A DNA stretch of 64,000 nucleotides from Pseudoduganella aquatica (GCF_009857595.1 NZ_WWCU01000013.1:89196-153195), one strand, 5' to 3'. Shown: positions 1 to 8,007, counted from the stretch's first letter. Notes: generated from the letters alone by a model not told the origin. Numbers and translations: made by a program.

Positions 1-408
1 GACCTGCTCGGGCATGCCGTTGCGCAGCACCGTCATCGGCGCTTCGCGCACGCGGCGCAGCTCGCCACGGAAGCCGGTTTCCAGCATCTCGCGGTTCCAG
101 TCCCACAGTTCGGGCCAGCCGCCTTCCACCGTGGCGCCCAGGATGCGCGGATGGCGCGCGCCGGCGATGCCGGCATAGGCGTCGTTGTAGATCATCACGT
201 GCGCCGGCCCCCACATCAGCACCATGGCGACCGGGGTGTTGAGCAGGATGTCGACCGTGGTGCGCAGCGCCGGCGACCACTGCGCCATCGGTCCCAGGGC
301 GGTGGCGGCCCAGTCGAACTCGCGCACCAGGCGCCCCGTGTCGCCGCCGCCCTGCGGCGCATAGCACTGCGGCGGCAGCGGCTGGAGCTGGTGGCTGAGA
401 GAATTCAT
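1..408 (-). CDS. PAS-domain sensor protein, N-terminal part (runs off left edge)
   Basis: Reading leftwards from an ATG at 406-408, 136 codons stay open to the edge of the window. The visible part starts MNSLSHQLQPLPPQCYAPQG and continues into a region typical of the N-terminal PAS domain of large Oxalobacteraceae hybrid histidine kinases: a D-W-A-x-T-A-L-G-P motif, then W-S-P-A-L-R, then M-I-Y-N-D-A-Y-A-G-I. There is no signal peptide or membrane segment in this part, so the domain is probably cytoplasmic. The kinase or output domain lies outside the window, so the output type (kinase or GGDEF) is not known. The gene is divergent from the methionine sulfoxide reductase gene at 586. Confidence 0.7.
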   Translation of the reverse strand, partial: MNSLSHQLQPLPPQCYAPQGGGDTGRLVREFDWAATALGPMAQWSPALRTTVDILLNTPVAMVLMWGPAHVMIYNDAYAGIAGARHPRILGATVEGGWPELWDWNREMLETGFRGELRRVREAPMTVLRNGMPEQV

Positions 409-585
409 TCGGACTGCTGCTCCTGTTCCTGTGTTGGCTATGGTGGCGACGGTGGCCACGGTGGCTATGTCAAACTGTACCGCAATATCGGCGCCGCGTG
501 CGCGCGATCACGGGGAATCACAATCCGGCAAATCCGGCCAGACCGGCGTAAGATACTGCCCTCAGCCATTTTTTTACCTGCCATC
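409..585. other. divergent intergenic region with a short tandem repeat
   Basis: 177 bases between the divergent PAS sensor and fRMsr genes. It holds three 9-bp copies of GGTGGC plus three variable bases at about 440-466. A longer reading frame crosses the region and runs into the next gene, but its composition is not that of a conserved protein and I treat it as non-coding. No clear regulator site was seen. Confidence 0.4.
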
Positions 586-1092
586 ATGACTTTTACCCTT
601 AGCGACGCCGCCTACGGCACCGACACCCCGGAAGCCAAACAGGCCATGTACGCCGATCTGCGCTCCCAGCTGCAAGGCCTGCTGGCCGGCGAGACCGACG
701 TGATCGCCAATACCGCCAACTTCAGTTCGCTGGTGTTCAACACCATGCCGGGCCTGAACTGGGCCGGCTTCTACTTCCTCAAGGGCGACGAACTGGTGCT
801 GGGACCGTTCCAGGGCAAGCCGGCCTGCATCCGCATCAAAAAAGGACGCGGCGTCTGCGGCAGCACCGTGGAAAAAGGCGAGCCCATCCTGGTTCCGGAC
901 GTGCACGCCTTCCCCGGCCACATCGCCTGCGACGTCAACTCGCGCTCCGAGCTGGTGGTGCCGGTGTTCGCCGGCGGCGCCATCCACGGCGTGTTCGACC
1001 TCGACAGCCCGCTGCCGAACCGTTTCGACGAAGTCGATTCCGAAGGCATCCAGTCCCTGGTGCGCTTGCTCGAAGCCACCCTGCCCGCCTAA
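586..1092 (+). CDS. msrC: free methionine-(R)-sulfoxide reductase (GAF domain)
   Basis: A 168-residue single GAF-domain protein, the full length for the fRMsr family, which reduces free methionine-R-sulfoxide using thioredoxin. The three family cysteines are present at C81, C91 and C115 within C-I-R-I, G-V-C-G and H-I-A-C-D, with the same spacing as in the E. coli enzyme. The ATG at 586 is chosen over upstream in-frame codons because it begins at the conserved family N-terminus (MTFTLSDA). The protein is cytoplasmic. It ends 106 bases before the first DUF29 gene and is probably its own transcription unit. Confidence 0.9.
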   Translation: MTFTLSDAAYGTDTPEAKQAMYADLRSQLQGLLAGETDVIANTANFSSLVFNTMPGLNWAGFYFLKGDELVLGPFQGKPACIRIKKGRGVCGSTVEKGEPILVPDVHAFPGHIACDVNSRSELVVPVFAGGAIHGVFDLDSPLPNRFDEVDSEGIQSLVRLLEATLPA

Positions 1093-1198
1093 GCCCGCGC
1101 TCTCCCGGACGCATGCGGATTGATACTGCGCATGCGCCCGCCTGCTTCCTCTGGACTTCCACGCCCACGCTGCTAACGTGATTTGTGGAGGTGCCGTC

Positions 1199-1654
1199 AT
1201 GCTCAATTTCCAACCAGACCAGCCCACCGCATCAGCCTACGACGATGATTTCGTCCTGTGGCTGGATGCCCAGGTGGAGCTCCTGCGCGCAGGCCGCTAC
1301 GAACTTCTCGACAAGGACAACCTTCTCGACGAGCTGAACGCCATGACCAGACACGAACGCCGCAGCCTGCGCAGCCGGCTGGAAAAGATCGTCATGCACA
1401 TGCTGAAAATCGATTTCCAGCCGGCACGCCGAACGCGCAGCTGGAGCAGCAGCATCCGGGAGCAGCGGCGCCAGATTGCCTTCCTCCTGGAAGACAGCCC
1501 CAGCCTGCAGCATGAATTGCGAACCAGCATGGACGGTGCATACCAGGCCGCCGTCTACGAAGCGGCGAAGCAGACCGGCCTGCCTGCCTCGGCGTTCCCC
1601 CCCGCCTGCCCCTACTCGCTGGACCAGATCCTCCACGGCGAGGCCTGGGCTTAG
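1199..1654 (+). CDS. DUF29 family protein, copy 1
   Basis: A 151-residue protein of the DUF29 family, whose biochemical role is unknown. The family pattern is visible: Y-D-D-D-F-V-L-W-L-D-A-Q near the N-terminus, L-L-D-K-D-N-L-L-D-E-L, a helix-rich middle, then S-W-x-x-S-I-x-E-Q-R and D-S-P-S-L. The start is fixed by GGAGGTG at 1186-1192. Two more copies lie at 4304 and 7552. This copy is the most divergent of the three. Its stop overlaps the stop of the convergent HDOD gene by four bases (TTAG, 1651-1654). Cytoplasmic; no membrane segment. Confidence 0.85.
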   Translation: MLNFQPDQPTASAYDDDFVLWLDAQVELLRAGRYELLDKDNLLDELNAMTRHERRSLRSRLEKIVMHMLKIDFQPARRTRSWSSSIREQRRQIAFLLEDSPSLQHELRTSMDGAYQAAVYEAAKQTGLPASAFPPACPYSLDQILHGEAWA

Positions 1655-2487
1655 ACCAGCAGCGCCGCGCTCATCGAGCGCGCTTCCTCGGCCGATTCCA
1701 GCAGGATGTCGTCGATCAAGGCGTTGCCGGCCAGGTAGGCGTCCAGCGCCGCGCCGCGCGCCAGCACGGCGTCGTCGGCCAGCGCCAGCGGCGAGCGCAA
1801 GGGGGCCAGCCGCTTGGCCAGCAGCAGCGTGTCGCGCAGGCCGCCCGGCGGAATCGACACGGCGCCGCCGCGCAGCGAGGCGATCGCCACCGCCACCGGC
1901 TCCGGCACCATGAGCTTGCCGAGCAGCTCGCGCGTGACGATCTCGTGCAGCGCGCCCATGCGCGCGTCCGGGTCGTCCAGCAGCCCCGGCATGTCGTCGG
2001 CGCGCGACAGTAGATAGAAACCGCCTACTTCGTGCATGATGCCGGCGAACAGCGCCGTGTCGGGGTCCACCCGCGTCAGCTTGCGCGCCAGCACATGGGA
2101 CAGCGCGGCCACGTGGGCGCTGTGCTGCCACAGCCGCTCGGCCTGGTAGCGCAGCTGCGGCTGGCGGATGCGCGCGCCGAACTGGCGCACCACCATGGCT
2201 GCCGCCAGCGAATACAGATTGCGGTAGCCCACCCGCAGCACCGCGCCGCGCGCGCTGGTCACCACCGGCCCACCCAGGCGGCTGAATACCGCCGAATTGG
2301 CCAGCGCCACTGCGCGCGCCGCCAGCACCGGCTCGGCCAGCACTTTGCGGATCGCGTCCTCCACATGGCAATCAGGATCGGCCAGCGCCTGCTGCAATTG
2401 CAAAGCCGCATTCACGCTGGTGGGGAACACCAGCTGGCCGCGCCGTGCCTCGGCAACAATCTGCGCATAGTCTCTCAGTTTTTCCAT
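1651..2487 (-). CDS. HDOD domain protein
   Basis: A 278-residue protein, nearly all one HDOD domain, a catalytically inactive relative of HD phosphohydrolases that often acts in signalling or c-di-GMP-linked control. Visible features are a helical N-terminus, A-R-A-V-A-L-A-N-S-A, G-Y-R-N-L-Y-S-L-A-A, and F-A-G-I-M-H-E-V-G-G-F-Y-L-L near residue 150, where the HD pair of true HD enzymes is replaced. There are no GGDEF or EAL domains. The ATG at 2485-2487 begins MEKLRDYAQI. It converges on the DUF29 gene with a four-base stop overlap. The specific role is not evident from the neighbours. Confidence 0.8.
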   Translation of the reverse strand: MEKLRDYAQIVAEARRGQLVFPTSVNAALQLQQALADPDCHVEDAIRKVLAEPVLAARAVALANSAVFSRLGGPVVTSARGAVLRVGYRNLYSLAAAMVVRQFGARIRQPQLRYQAERLWQHSAHVAALSHVLARKLTRVDPDTALFAGIMHEVGGFYLLSRADDMPGLLDDPDARMGALHEIVTRELLGKLMVPEPVAVAIASLRGGAVSIPPGGLRDTLLLAKRLAPLRSPLALADDAVLARGAALDAYLAGNALIDDILLESAEEARSMSAALLV

Positions 2488-2545
2488 GCATAAAATTATA
2501 CAGCCGCCTTTCGCACAGAGCCGCTCCGTAGAATTGCGTGCGTGC

Positions 2546-2551
2546 TATATT
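2546..2551 (+). promoter_or_regulatory. extended -10 (TGC-TATATT), possible leaderless promoter
   Basis: TATATT preceded by TG plus one base gives an extended -10 element. It ends only 8 bases before the ATG at 2560, so transcription would begin at or next to the start codon. No Shine-Dalgarno sequence is visible, which fits a leaderless mRNA. No good -35 was found. Confidence 0.4.
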
Positions 2552-2559
2552 TTGATCCT

Positions 2560-3300
2560 ATGAGAAAGCTATTCCTCATCCTGACATGGCTAGGCGCCAG
2601 CATCATGTCCGGATATTGCCGTGCCGAAACTATCACGGTCTACACCAGCGCCAATTTTGCGCCGCTGGTAGTAGGTGAGGACAGCGGCGTCTACCACGAT
2701 ATGGTGGACTATCTGAACCGGCAAAAGCTGCCCGGACTGAATTTCAAACTGAATTATCTGCCGCGCAAGCGGCTGCAGCTGATGGTGGAGGAAAACCGTC
2801 TGGACGGCATTGTGATCGGCATGATGCCGCACTGGTTCGACGACACGGCCCAGCAAAAATACCTGTGGACCACGCCCTTCGCCCTGGACCGTTTTGTGGT
2901 GGTGACGCGGGCCGACTCGGGCCTGAAGCCGCTGGTGTCCGCCTCCATGGCGGGCCGCTCGGTGGGTTTGGTGCTGGGCTACGTCTACCCGGACCTGGAT
3001 GACTGGATACAGCGCGTGGGCCTGGTGCGCAGCGACGGCATCGGCGAGGAAGCCAACCTGGAAAAGCTGCGCATGGGGCGCGTGGACTGCGTGGCGGCGG
3101 CCGAGTCGGTGGTGCGCTACTACATGCGGACGCACGCGGCCGGCACCACCTTCCTGCTGACCGAACTGCCGGCCCGGCAAACCGAGCGCCGCTTCCTGGT
3201 GCCGCACGCGAAAGCGGCGGTGTACCGCCAGCTGGCGCCGGTCATCCGCAAGCTCAAGGATGATCCGGCGTGGCAGCGCATCGCGGCCAAATACAACTAA
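2560..3300 (+). CDS. periplasmic substrate-binding-like protein (SBP_bac_3 type), copy 1
   Basis: 246 residues beginning with a signal peptide (MRKLFLILTW..., probable cut after C-R-A near residue 22). The mature part reads like a family 3 periplasmic solute-binding domain: I-T-V-Y-T-S-A-N-F-A-P-L, D-M-V-D-Y-L, R-L-D-G-I-V-I-G-M-M and W-T-T-P-F. No permease or ATPase gene is nearby, so it may be an orphan sensor or binding protein rather than part of a transporter. I chose the ATG at 2560 over a GTG at 2542 because it starts directly on the signal peptide. A second protein of this kind lies at 6639. Confidence 0.75.
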   Translation: MRKLFLILTWLGASIMSGYCRAETITVYTSANFAPLVVGEDSGVYHDMVDYLNRQKLPGLNFKLNYLPRKRLQLMVEENRLDGIVIGMMPHWFDDTAQQKYLWTTPFALDRFVVVTRADSGLKPLVSASMAGRSVGLVLGYVYPDLDDWIQRVGLVRSDGIGEEANLEKLRMGRVDCVAAAESVVRYYMRTHAAGTTFLLTELPARQTERRFLVPHAKAAVYRQLAPVIRKLKDDPAWQRIAAKYN

Positions 3301-3315
3301 GTCAACCAAGCCGGC

Positions 3316-4095
3316 TTAGCGCTGGACGGCGGCCAGGATCACGTCGGCAACCTGTTTCGGCTGCGACACCATCGGCACGTGGCTGGTCTGCACGGTGGTG
3401 GTGACGGCGTTGATCTTCTTGGCGAAGTCGCGCTGCAGGCCCGGATCGATCATGCGGTCCTTGCCGGCCACGATGTAGTAGTTGACCTTGTTCTTCCAGG
3501 CGGCAACCGTGACCGGCTCGGCGAAGTTTTTGGCCGGGAACAGGCCCTGGGTGGCGGCCAGCACCTTGGTGGTGGCGGCGGGCAGGTCCTGCGCGAAGTT
3601 GGCAGCGAAGGACGCGGCGGGCAGGCTCAGGTAGCCGGCCGGGCCTTCCTGCAGCGTCGGCACGCCGGCCGGCAGCGGATAATTCTTGCCCACCGAACCC
3701 AGCGACTCGCCTTCCGACGGCGCAAACGCTGCTACATACACCAGCGCCTTGATCTTGTCGCTGGTGCCGGCCTGGGTGATCACGGCGCCGCCCCACGAAT
3801 GGCCCACCAGCACCACTTTGCCGGTCTGCGCGTCGATCACGCGCTGCGCGGCTTCCACGTCGTCCGCCAGCGAAGACAGCGGATTCTGCACCGACACCAC
3901 CTTCACGCCCTTGGCTTGCAGCAGCGGGATCACCTTGTCCCAGCTGGAACCGTCGGCGAAGGCGCCGTGCACCAGCACCACCGTGGTGTCGCCTGCGGCG
4001 GTTTCAGCGCGGGCCGGCGCAGCGGCGAAAGTGGACAGGATGGCGGCGGACAGGACAGCGGAAGCCAGCAGGACAGGTTTGATCGAGGTTTTCAT
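3316..4095 (-). CDS. secreted alpha/beta hydrolase
   Basis: 259 residues with a signal peptide (cut after A-R-A at about residue 30), so probably periplasmic or secreted. The alpha/beta hydrolase fold is clear: V-V-L-V-H-G-A-F-A-D-G-S oxyanion region near 39-50, nucleophile elbow G-H-S-W-G-G with Ser100, and a late H-V-P-M-V-S-Q-P segment carrying the catalytic His. It resembles salicylate-esterase/hydroxynitrile-lyase-like esterases, but no substrate can be assigned. The 208-base region upstream is shared with the divergent DUF29 pseudogene and carries four copies of a GTGCG-type half-site (4114-4216), so a dedicated regulator is likely. Confidence 0.8.
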   Translation of the reverse strand: MKTSIKPVLLASAVLSAAILSTFAAAPARAETAAGDTTVVLVHGAFADGSSWDKVIPLLQAKGVKVVSVQNPLSSLADDVEAAQRVIDAQTGKVVLVGHSWGGAVITQAGTSDKIKALVYVAAFAPSEGESLGSVGKNYPLPAGVPTLQEGPAGYLSLPAASFAANFAQDLPAATTKVLAATQGLFPAKNFAEPVTVAAWKNKVNYYIVAGKDRMIDPGLQRDFAKKINAVTTTVQTSHVPMVSQPKQVADVILAAVQR

Positions 4096-4113
4096 GATGA
4101 AGCTCCAAGTTAT

Positions 4114-4216
4114 ATTGTGCGTTAATAGTTAGTGCGCTATGTTTGTTATGGCTGCTTGCCCGTGTCCGGTGCTGCCATGGATCGAACTATAGCGCACAAT
4201 TCATTAGCGTGCAAAT
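4114..4216. promoter_or_regulatory. cluster of four operator-like half-sites
   Basis: Two plus-oriented sites (TTGTGCGTTAA at about 4115-4125 and TTAGTGCGCTAT at 4129-4140) and two minus-oriented sites (ATAGCGCACAA at 4190-4199 and TTAGCGTGCAA at 4204-4214). Within each pair the cores are 15 bases apart, and the pairs face each other. The region lies upstream of the secreted hydrolase gene and the DUF29 pseudogene. The arrangement looks like binding sites of a dimeric repressor; the regulator is not known. Confidence 0.5.
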
Positions 4217-4303
4217 TATTTTAACGAAATCTGTTTGCGCAAGCGCACCTCGTCGCGGCGCGGCAAGGCGTAGACTGAAATCCTGCAGCAAAGGAGGTGC
4301 ACC

Positions 4304-4759
4304 ATGCTCGATTTCAATGACGAAACACAGGCGGCGCCAGCCTACGAGGACGACTTCGTGGTGTGGCTTGATGCGCAGGCGGAGTTCTTGCAGGACGGCC
4401 GGCTTGAACTTCTGGATAGGGACAATCTGATCGATGAGCTCACAGCCATGGCAAATCGTCACCGCGACAAAGTGCAGAGCCGGATGGAAGTGCTGCTGGC
4501 CCACCTGCTCAAGTGCCAGTTCCAGCCGGATCACATGACGCGCAGCTGGCAGTCCACCTTGCTGGAGCAGCGGCACAAAATCTAACGGCTCATCGCGCAC
4601 AGCCCCAGCCTGCGCCATGTCGTGACGGAGAAAATGAACTATTGCTACCAGTACGCCCGGCGCATGGCGGCCACGGAAACCGGCCTGCCGCTCGATCACT
4701 TTCCTCAGCAATCGCCTTACAGCGCCGAGCAGATGCTGGACGAGGACTTGCTGCCCTAG
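4304..4759 (+). pseudogene. DUF29 family gene, copy 2, interrupted by one in-frame TAA
   Basis: The frame from the ATG at 4304 matches copy 3 over its whole 151-codon length, but codon 94 is TAA (4583-4585). After it, the same frame continues with clear DUF29 sequence (S-P-S-L-R-H-V-V ... P-Y-S-A-E-Q-M-L-D-E-D-L-L-P) to a TAG at 4757-4759. Copy 3 has Lys at the aligned position, so one base change (AAA to TAA) would explain it. A strong ribosome site (AAAGGAGGTG, 4290-4299) remains. The final TAG shares the bases CTAG (4756-4759) with the stop of the convergent fdhD gene. A 93-residue truncated protein may still be made; a sequencing error is also possible. Confidence 0.8.
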
Positions 4760-5595
4760 ACGGTGTCCAGCAGCGTGTACTCCACGCAGCCGTCCTGGCG
4801 GCAGAAGCTGACCAGCTTGAGCCCGGCCTGCCCGGCGATGTCGATGGCCAGCGAGCTGGGCGCGGAAATGGTGGCCAGCATGGGAATGCCCATGCGCGTC
4901 GCCTTGCGCGCCAGCTCGTAGCTGGCGCGGCTGGACATGAATACAAAGCCCTCGCGCATGTCCGCTCCCTGCAGGGCCAGCCGGCCGATCAGCTTGTCCA
5001 GCGCGTTGTGCCGGCCCACGTCCTCGCACACGTGCACGATGCCGCCGTCCGGCGCGCACCAGGCAGCGGCATGTACGCCGCCCGTGGCCCGCATCAGCGC
5101 CTGGTGCCGGCCCAGTTCACGCGCGGCCGCCGCCACTGCTGGCGCAACATCGCGGCCAAGCCAGGGCGCCGCCACCTGCTCGGGCGCCAGGTCCAGCATG
5201 GCCAGGCTCTCGATGCCGCACACGCCGCAGCCGCTGCGTCCCGCCATGGCGCGGCGCTTCTCCTTCATCTGCATAAAGCACTGCTGCGCCACCTCCAGCG
5301 CCACTTCGTAGCCCGCGCCATGCCGCTGCACCTCGATCTCGTAAATGTCCGAACGCGCGCCGACCACGCCCTCGGTCAGCACAAAGCCGGCGGCGAATTC
5401 CTCCAGGCTTGCGGGCGTGGCCATCATCACGGCGTAGGAAATACCGTTGATCACCAGCGCCACCGGCGCCTCCTGCGCCACGCTGTCGGTGCCGGGGCCG
5501 CTGCTGCCGGCCCGCCGGCGCAGCACCGGCCGCGCCTCGCAGCCGCTTTCCGCCGCCGTCGCTGTTGCGGCGCCTGGGGAAGTTTCTGTCAACAT
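4756..5595 (-). CDS. fdhD: formate dehydrogenase accessory sulfurtransferase FdhD
   Basis: 279 residues, normal length for FdhD, which passes sulfur from IscS to the molybdenum cofactor of formate dehydrogenases in the cytoplasm. The catalytic C-x-x-C is visible as S-G-C-G-V-C-G (C123, C126). Other family blocks are E-E-F-A-A-G-F-V-L-T-E-G-V, T-G-G-V-H-A-A, E-D-V-G-R-H-N-A-L-D-K-L-I-G and S-R-A-S-Y-E-L. The ATG at 5593-5595 is preceded by AGGAG. It lies 16 bases after the bestrophin-like gene on the same strand, so the two are likely co-transcribed. No formate dehydrogenase structural gene is in the window. Confidence 0.93.
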   Translation of the reverse strand: MLTETSPGAATATAAESGCEARPVLRRRAGSSGPGTDSVAQEAPVALVINGISYAVMMATPASLEEFAAGFVLTEGVVGARSDIYEIEVQRHGAGYEVALEVAQQCFMQMKEKRRAMAGRSGCGVCGIESLAMLDLAPEQVAAPWLGRDVAPAVAAAARELGRHQALMRATGGVHAAAWCAPDGGIVHVCEDVGRHNALDKLIGRLALQGADMREGFVFMSSRASYELARKATRMGIPMLATISAPSSLAIDIAGQAGLKLVSFCRQDGCVEYTLLDTV

Positions 5596-5611
5596 GGTGC
5601 GTCTCCTGATA

Positions 5612-6532
5612 TCAATCGATGCGGAAGCCCGCATCCGGTTGCAGCGCCGCCGGCATGGGCACGCCGTACTGCTCGCACACGGAGCGCTCGATCTGGCGCG
5701 TGAGCGCATTCAGCGCCAGGCAGTTGGGCGCCGTGCCGAAAGGCTCGGCCACCTGCTCGGCAATCGCCTCCAGCGCAAAAAAAGTGTAGGCCACGAATAC
5801 GGTGATCAGCGGCGTGGCCACGCCGATCGCATCGACCAGGCCGAACGGCAGCAGGAAGCAGTACAGGTAGACCGTGCGGTGCAGCAGCACGCCATAGCCG
5901 TAAGGGATGGGCGTGGAGCTGATGCGCTCGCAGGCGCCGACCGCCGCACCCAGCGCATTGACCTGCCGGTCCAGCACCATCAGCACCTCGCCACGGGCCG
6001 GCGGTCGCAGCGCGGCCTGCACCAGCATCTGGCGCACCGCGTCCAGCAGCGCCACCGGCAGGAAGCTGCGCCCGCGCAGCAGCGCCAGCTCGGGCGCATC
6101 GAGCAGGCCGGCCAGTTCCGGCATGGGATCGGTGCCGCGCAGCTGGTGCTTGAGCGCGTACACCACCGCGATCAGCCGGCGCTGGAACAGCGCCTGGTTG
6201 AGCGCCGCCGGCTGCGCCGCAAAGCAGCTGATGGCCTGCGAGGTCAGCGCGCGCGCGGCGATCAGCAGCTGGCCCCAGCACAGCCGCGCCTCGGTAAAGC
6301 GCTGGTAGCTGGCGTTGTTGCGGAAAGCCAGGAAGATGGCCAGGCTCACGCCCAGCAGCGGGAAGGCTGCCGTGTCGAGCGGCAGCTTGGCGCCGGCGAT
6401 GCGGCCGCCCGTCTCCAGCGCCACCGTGCTGACGAACAGCATCAGCAGCAGCTGCGGCAGGATGGCCGGCAGCACCGAGCCGCGCCACACGAACAGCAGG
6501 CGCAGCCAGTTGACGGGGGGACGGACTATCAT
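5612..6532 (-). CDS. bestrophin-like channel protein (UPF0187)
   Basis: 306 residues with hydrophobic segments at about 15-40, 55-75, 210-235 and 240-265. It carries the bestrophin family pattern: early W-R-G-S-V, then F-R-N-N-A-S-Y-Q-R-F-x-E-A-R-x-x-W-G, and P-I-P-Y-G-Y near residue 210. Bacterial members form pentameric anion or cation channels in the inner membrane. It is directly upstream of fdhD on the same strand. The link to formate metabolism is positional only. The start ATG at 6530-6532 gives the normal short cytoplasmic N-terminus. Confidence 0.85.
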   Translation of the reverse strand: MIVRPPVNWLRLLFVWRGSVLPAILPQLLLMLFVSTVALETGGRIAGAKLPLDTAAFPLLGVSLAIFLAFRNNASYQRFTEARLCWGQLLIAARALTSQAISCFAAQPAALNQALFQRRLIAVVYALKHQLRGTDPMPELAGLLDAPELALLRGRSFLPVALLDAVRQMLVQAALRPPARGEVLMVLDRQVNALGAAVGACERISSTPIPYGYGVLLHRTVYLYCFLLPFGLVDAIGVATPLITVFVAYTFFALEAIAEQVAEPFGTAPNCLALNALTRQIERSVCEQYGVPMPAALQPDAGFRID

Positions 6533-6638
6533 GGCACCAGCTCCTGGATCTCAATACATGCCTCCATGGTAAGCGCGGCGGCTGTGGCGGCAGAGGTACA
6601 GTCGCTTGCGAACCGGACAGGTACAGTTATCATGCGGG

Positions 6639-7439
6639 ATGCCCCCATCAATCCCGGAACTGCTGCGTACCACCGCCCTGCCGCTGCTGCTCATGCTGGC
6701 CGCAGGCGCCGATGCCTGCAGCATCCGGCTCGGCTATACCACGCAGCATGCGCCGCCCTACTACCTCGGCTCGGAGACGGTGCCCAAGGCGCCGGGCGCC
6801 ATGGTGGAGCTGCTGCAGGAGATGGCGGCCAAAAGCGGCTGCACCATCGAGCCCCTGCGGCTGCCGACCGCGCGCCTGCTGGGCGCCGTGAGCGGCGGCC
6901 GGATCGACGCCGTCGTCATGACCACCCCGCCGGCCGACCTGCAGCAGATCGCCCTGCCCCTGGACAGCCGGGGCAAGCCCGACCCCAGCCGCGGCCTGCC
7001 GCAGTTCACCATGATCTACGTGCGCACCGCCGACCGCGCCGCCGCCAGCCGGGATACGGCCGCCTACCTGCGCGGCCGCCGCGTGGGCGTCACGCACGGC
7101 GTATCGTTCGCGGCCGAGCTGCGCGAAGCCGGCATGGAAATCGACGACGGCGCGGCCAACGCCCGCCGCAATTTCGACAAGCTGCGCCTGAGCCGGATAG
7201 ACGCGGTCGCCGTGTCGCTGAACACGCCCGGCGACATGGACGACCTGCTGGCCCGGGAATTCGGCGGCCAGCTGGTCCGCCTGGACCGCCCCTTCCGCAC
7301 CCGCGCCCTCTGGCTCATGGTCAACCGGACCTACTACAACGCGAACAAGCCTGCGGTGGAGAATATGTGGACCTGGCTGGGCGACAACGGCAGCAAGCGC
7401 CTGCACGTCCTGCTCAGGAAATACGACGCGGCCCGCTGA
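6639..7439 (+). CDS. periplasmic substrate-binding-like protein, copy 2
   Basis: 266 residues: signal peptide (cut near A-D-A-C, residues 20-23), then a family 3 solute-binding-like domain (I-R-L-G-Y-T-T-Q-H-A-P-P-Y-Y, M-V-E-L-L-Q-E-M, G-R-I-D-A-V-V-M, and a second lobe ending W-L-G-D-N-G). It is distantly like the protein at 2560 and, like it, has no transporter genes beside it. The ATG at 6639 is chosen because upstream in-frame codons add only a non-signal-like extension. It is divergent from the bestrophin-like gene across 106 bases. Confidence 0.7.
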   Translation: MPPSIPELLRTTALPLLLMLAAGADACSIRLGYTTQHAPPYYLGSETVPKAPGAMVELLQEMAAKSGCTIEPLRLPTARLLGAVSGGRIDAVVMTTPPADLQQIALPLDSRGKPDPSRGLPQFTMIYVRTADRAAASRDTAAYLRGRRVGVTHGVSFAAELREAGMEIDDGAANARRNFDKLRLSRIDAVAVSLNTPGDMDDLLAREFGGQLVRLDRPFRTRALWLMVNRTYYNANKPAVENMWTWLGDNGSKRLHVLLRKYDAAR

Positions 7440-7461
7440 AAAGCCGGCACCACCGCAACCT

Positions 7462-7503
7462 TTGAGCAAACGCACGCCGCGTCCACGCGTAAAGGCGTAG
7501 GCT
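7462..7503 (+). promoter_or_regulatory. conserved upstream element shared by DUF29 copies 2 and 3
   Basis: From TTGAGC (7462) to TAGGCT (7503) the sequence lines up without gaps with 4235-4276 upstream of copy 2 (30 of 42 bases identical by my count). Both end in GGCGTAG-plus-CT, a possible -10, with a shared GCAA-CGCAC block near the left end. This suggests the promoter was copied with the gene. Confidence 0.4.
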
Positions 7504-7551
7504 GGACTTTCAGCGGGACTTTGCTGCCGTGAAGTGTAAAGGAGGTGCACC

Positions 7552-8007
7552 ATGCTGGACTTCAAGGATGAACCCAACCCTTCGCCAGTATACGAAAAAG
7601 ACTTCGTCATCTGGCTAAAAGCGCAAGCCGATTTTTTACGCTCAGGCCGCCTGGAGCTGCTGGACAGCGAAAACCTCATCGACGAGCTCACATCTATGGC
7701 CAATCGAGAACGCCGCGAACTGAACCATCGGGTGGAAGTACTGATCGCCCACCTGCTCAAATGCCAATTCCAGCCAGACCACAAGACCCACAGCTGGGAA
7801 AACACAGTAGACGAGCAGCGCAGGCAAGTCAAATCGATACTGGAGGATAGCCCCAGCTTGCGGAATGTGCTTTCCAGTAAGCTGGAAAGTTGCTACCAGC
7901 ATGCCCTGCGGCTGGCGGCCCGCGAAACCGTTCTACCGGCGAAGGCATTTCCCCAGCACTTGCCTTACACACTGGAACAGCTGCTCGATGACGATTTTCT
8001 GCCCTGA
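7552..8007 (+). CDS. DUF29 family protein, copy 3
   Basis: A 151-residue intact DUF29 protein, closest to the pseudogene copy at 4304 (shared K-C-Q-F-Q-P-D-H and L-I-D-E-L-T-x-M-A-N-R). It has the near-perfect ribosome site TAAAGGAGGTG 14 bases before the ATG, the strongest in this region, so translation should be efficient. There is no signal peptide or membrane segment. It precedes mutS by 90 bases on the same strand, but mutS has its own possible -10, so no operon is implied. The function of DUF29 is unknown. Confidence 0.87.
   Translation: MLDFKDEPNPSPVYEKDFVIWLKAQADFLRSGRLELLDSENLIDELTSMANRERRELNHRVEVLIAHLLKCQFQPDHKTHSWENTVDEQRRQVKSILEDSPSLRNVLSSKLESCYQHALRLAARETVLPAKAFPQHLPYTLEQLLDDDFLP

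Noticed and set aside
151..585. N-terminal extension of the methionine sulfoxide reductase frame
   Set aside because: It overlaps the PAS sensor gene on the other strand and is Arg/His-rich; the family start is at 586.
5447..7465. 672-residue open frame across fdhD, bestrophin and binding-protein genes
   Set aside because: It crosses both strands' real genes and has no conserved domain.
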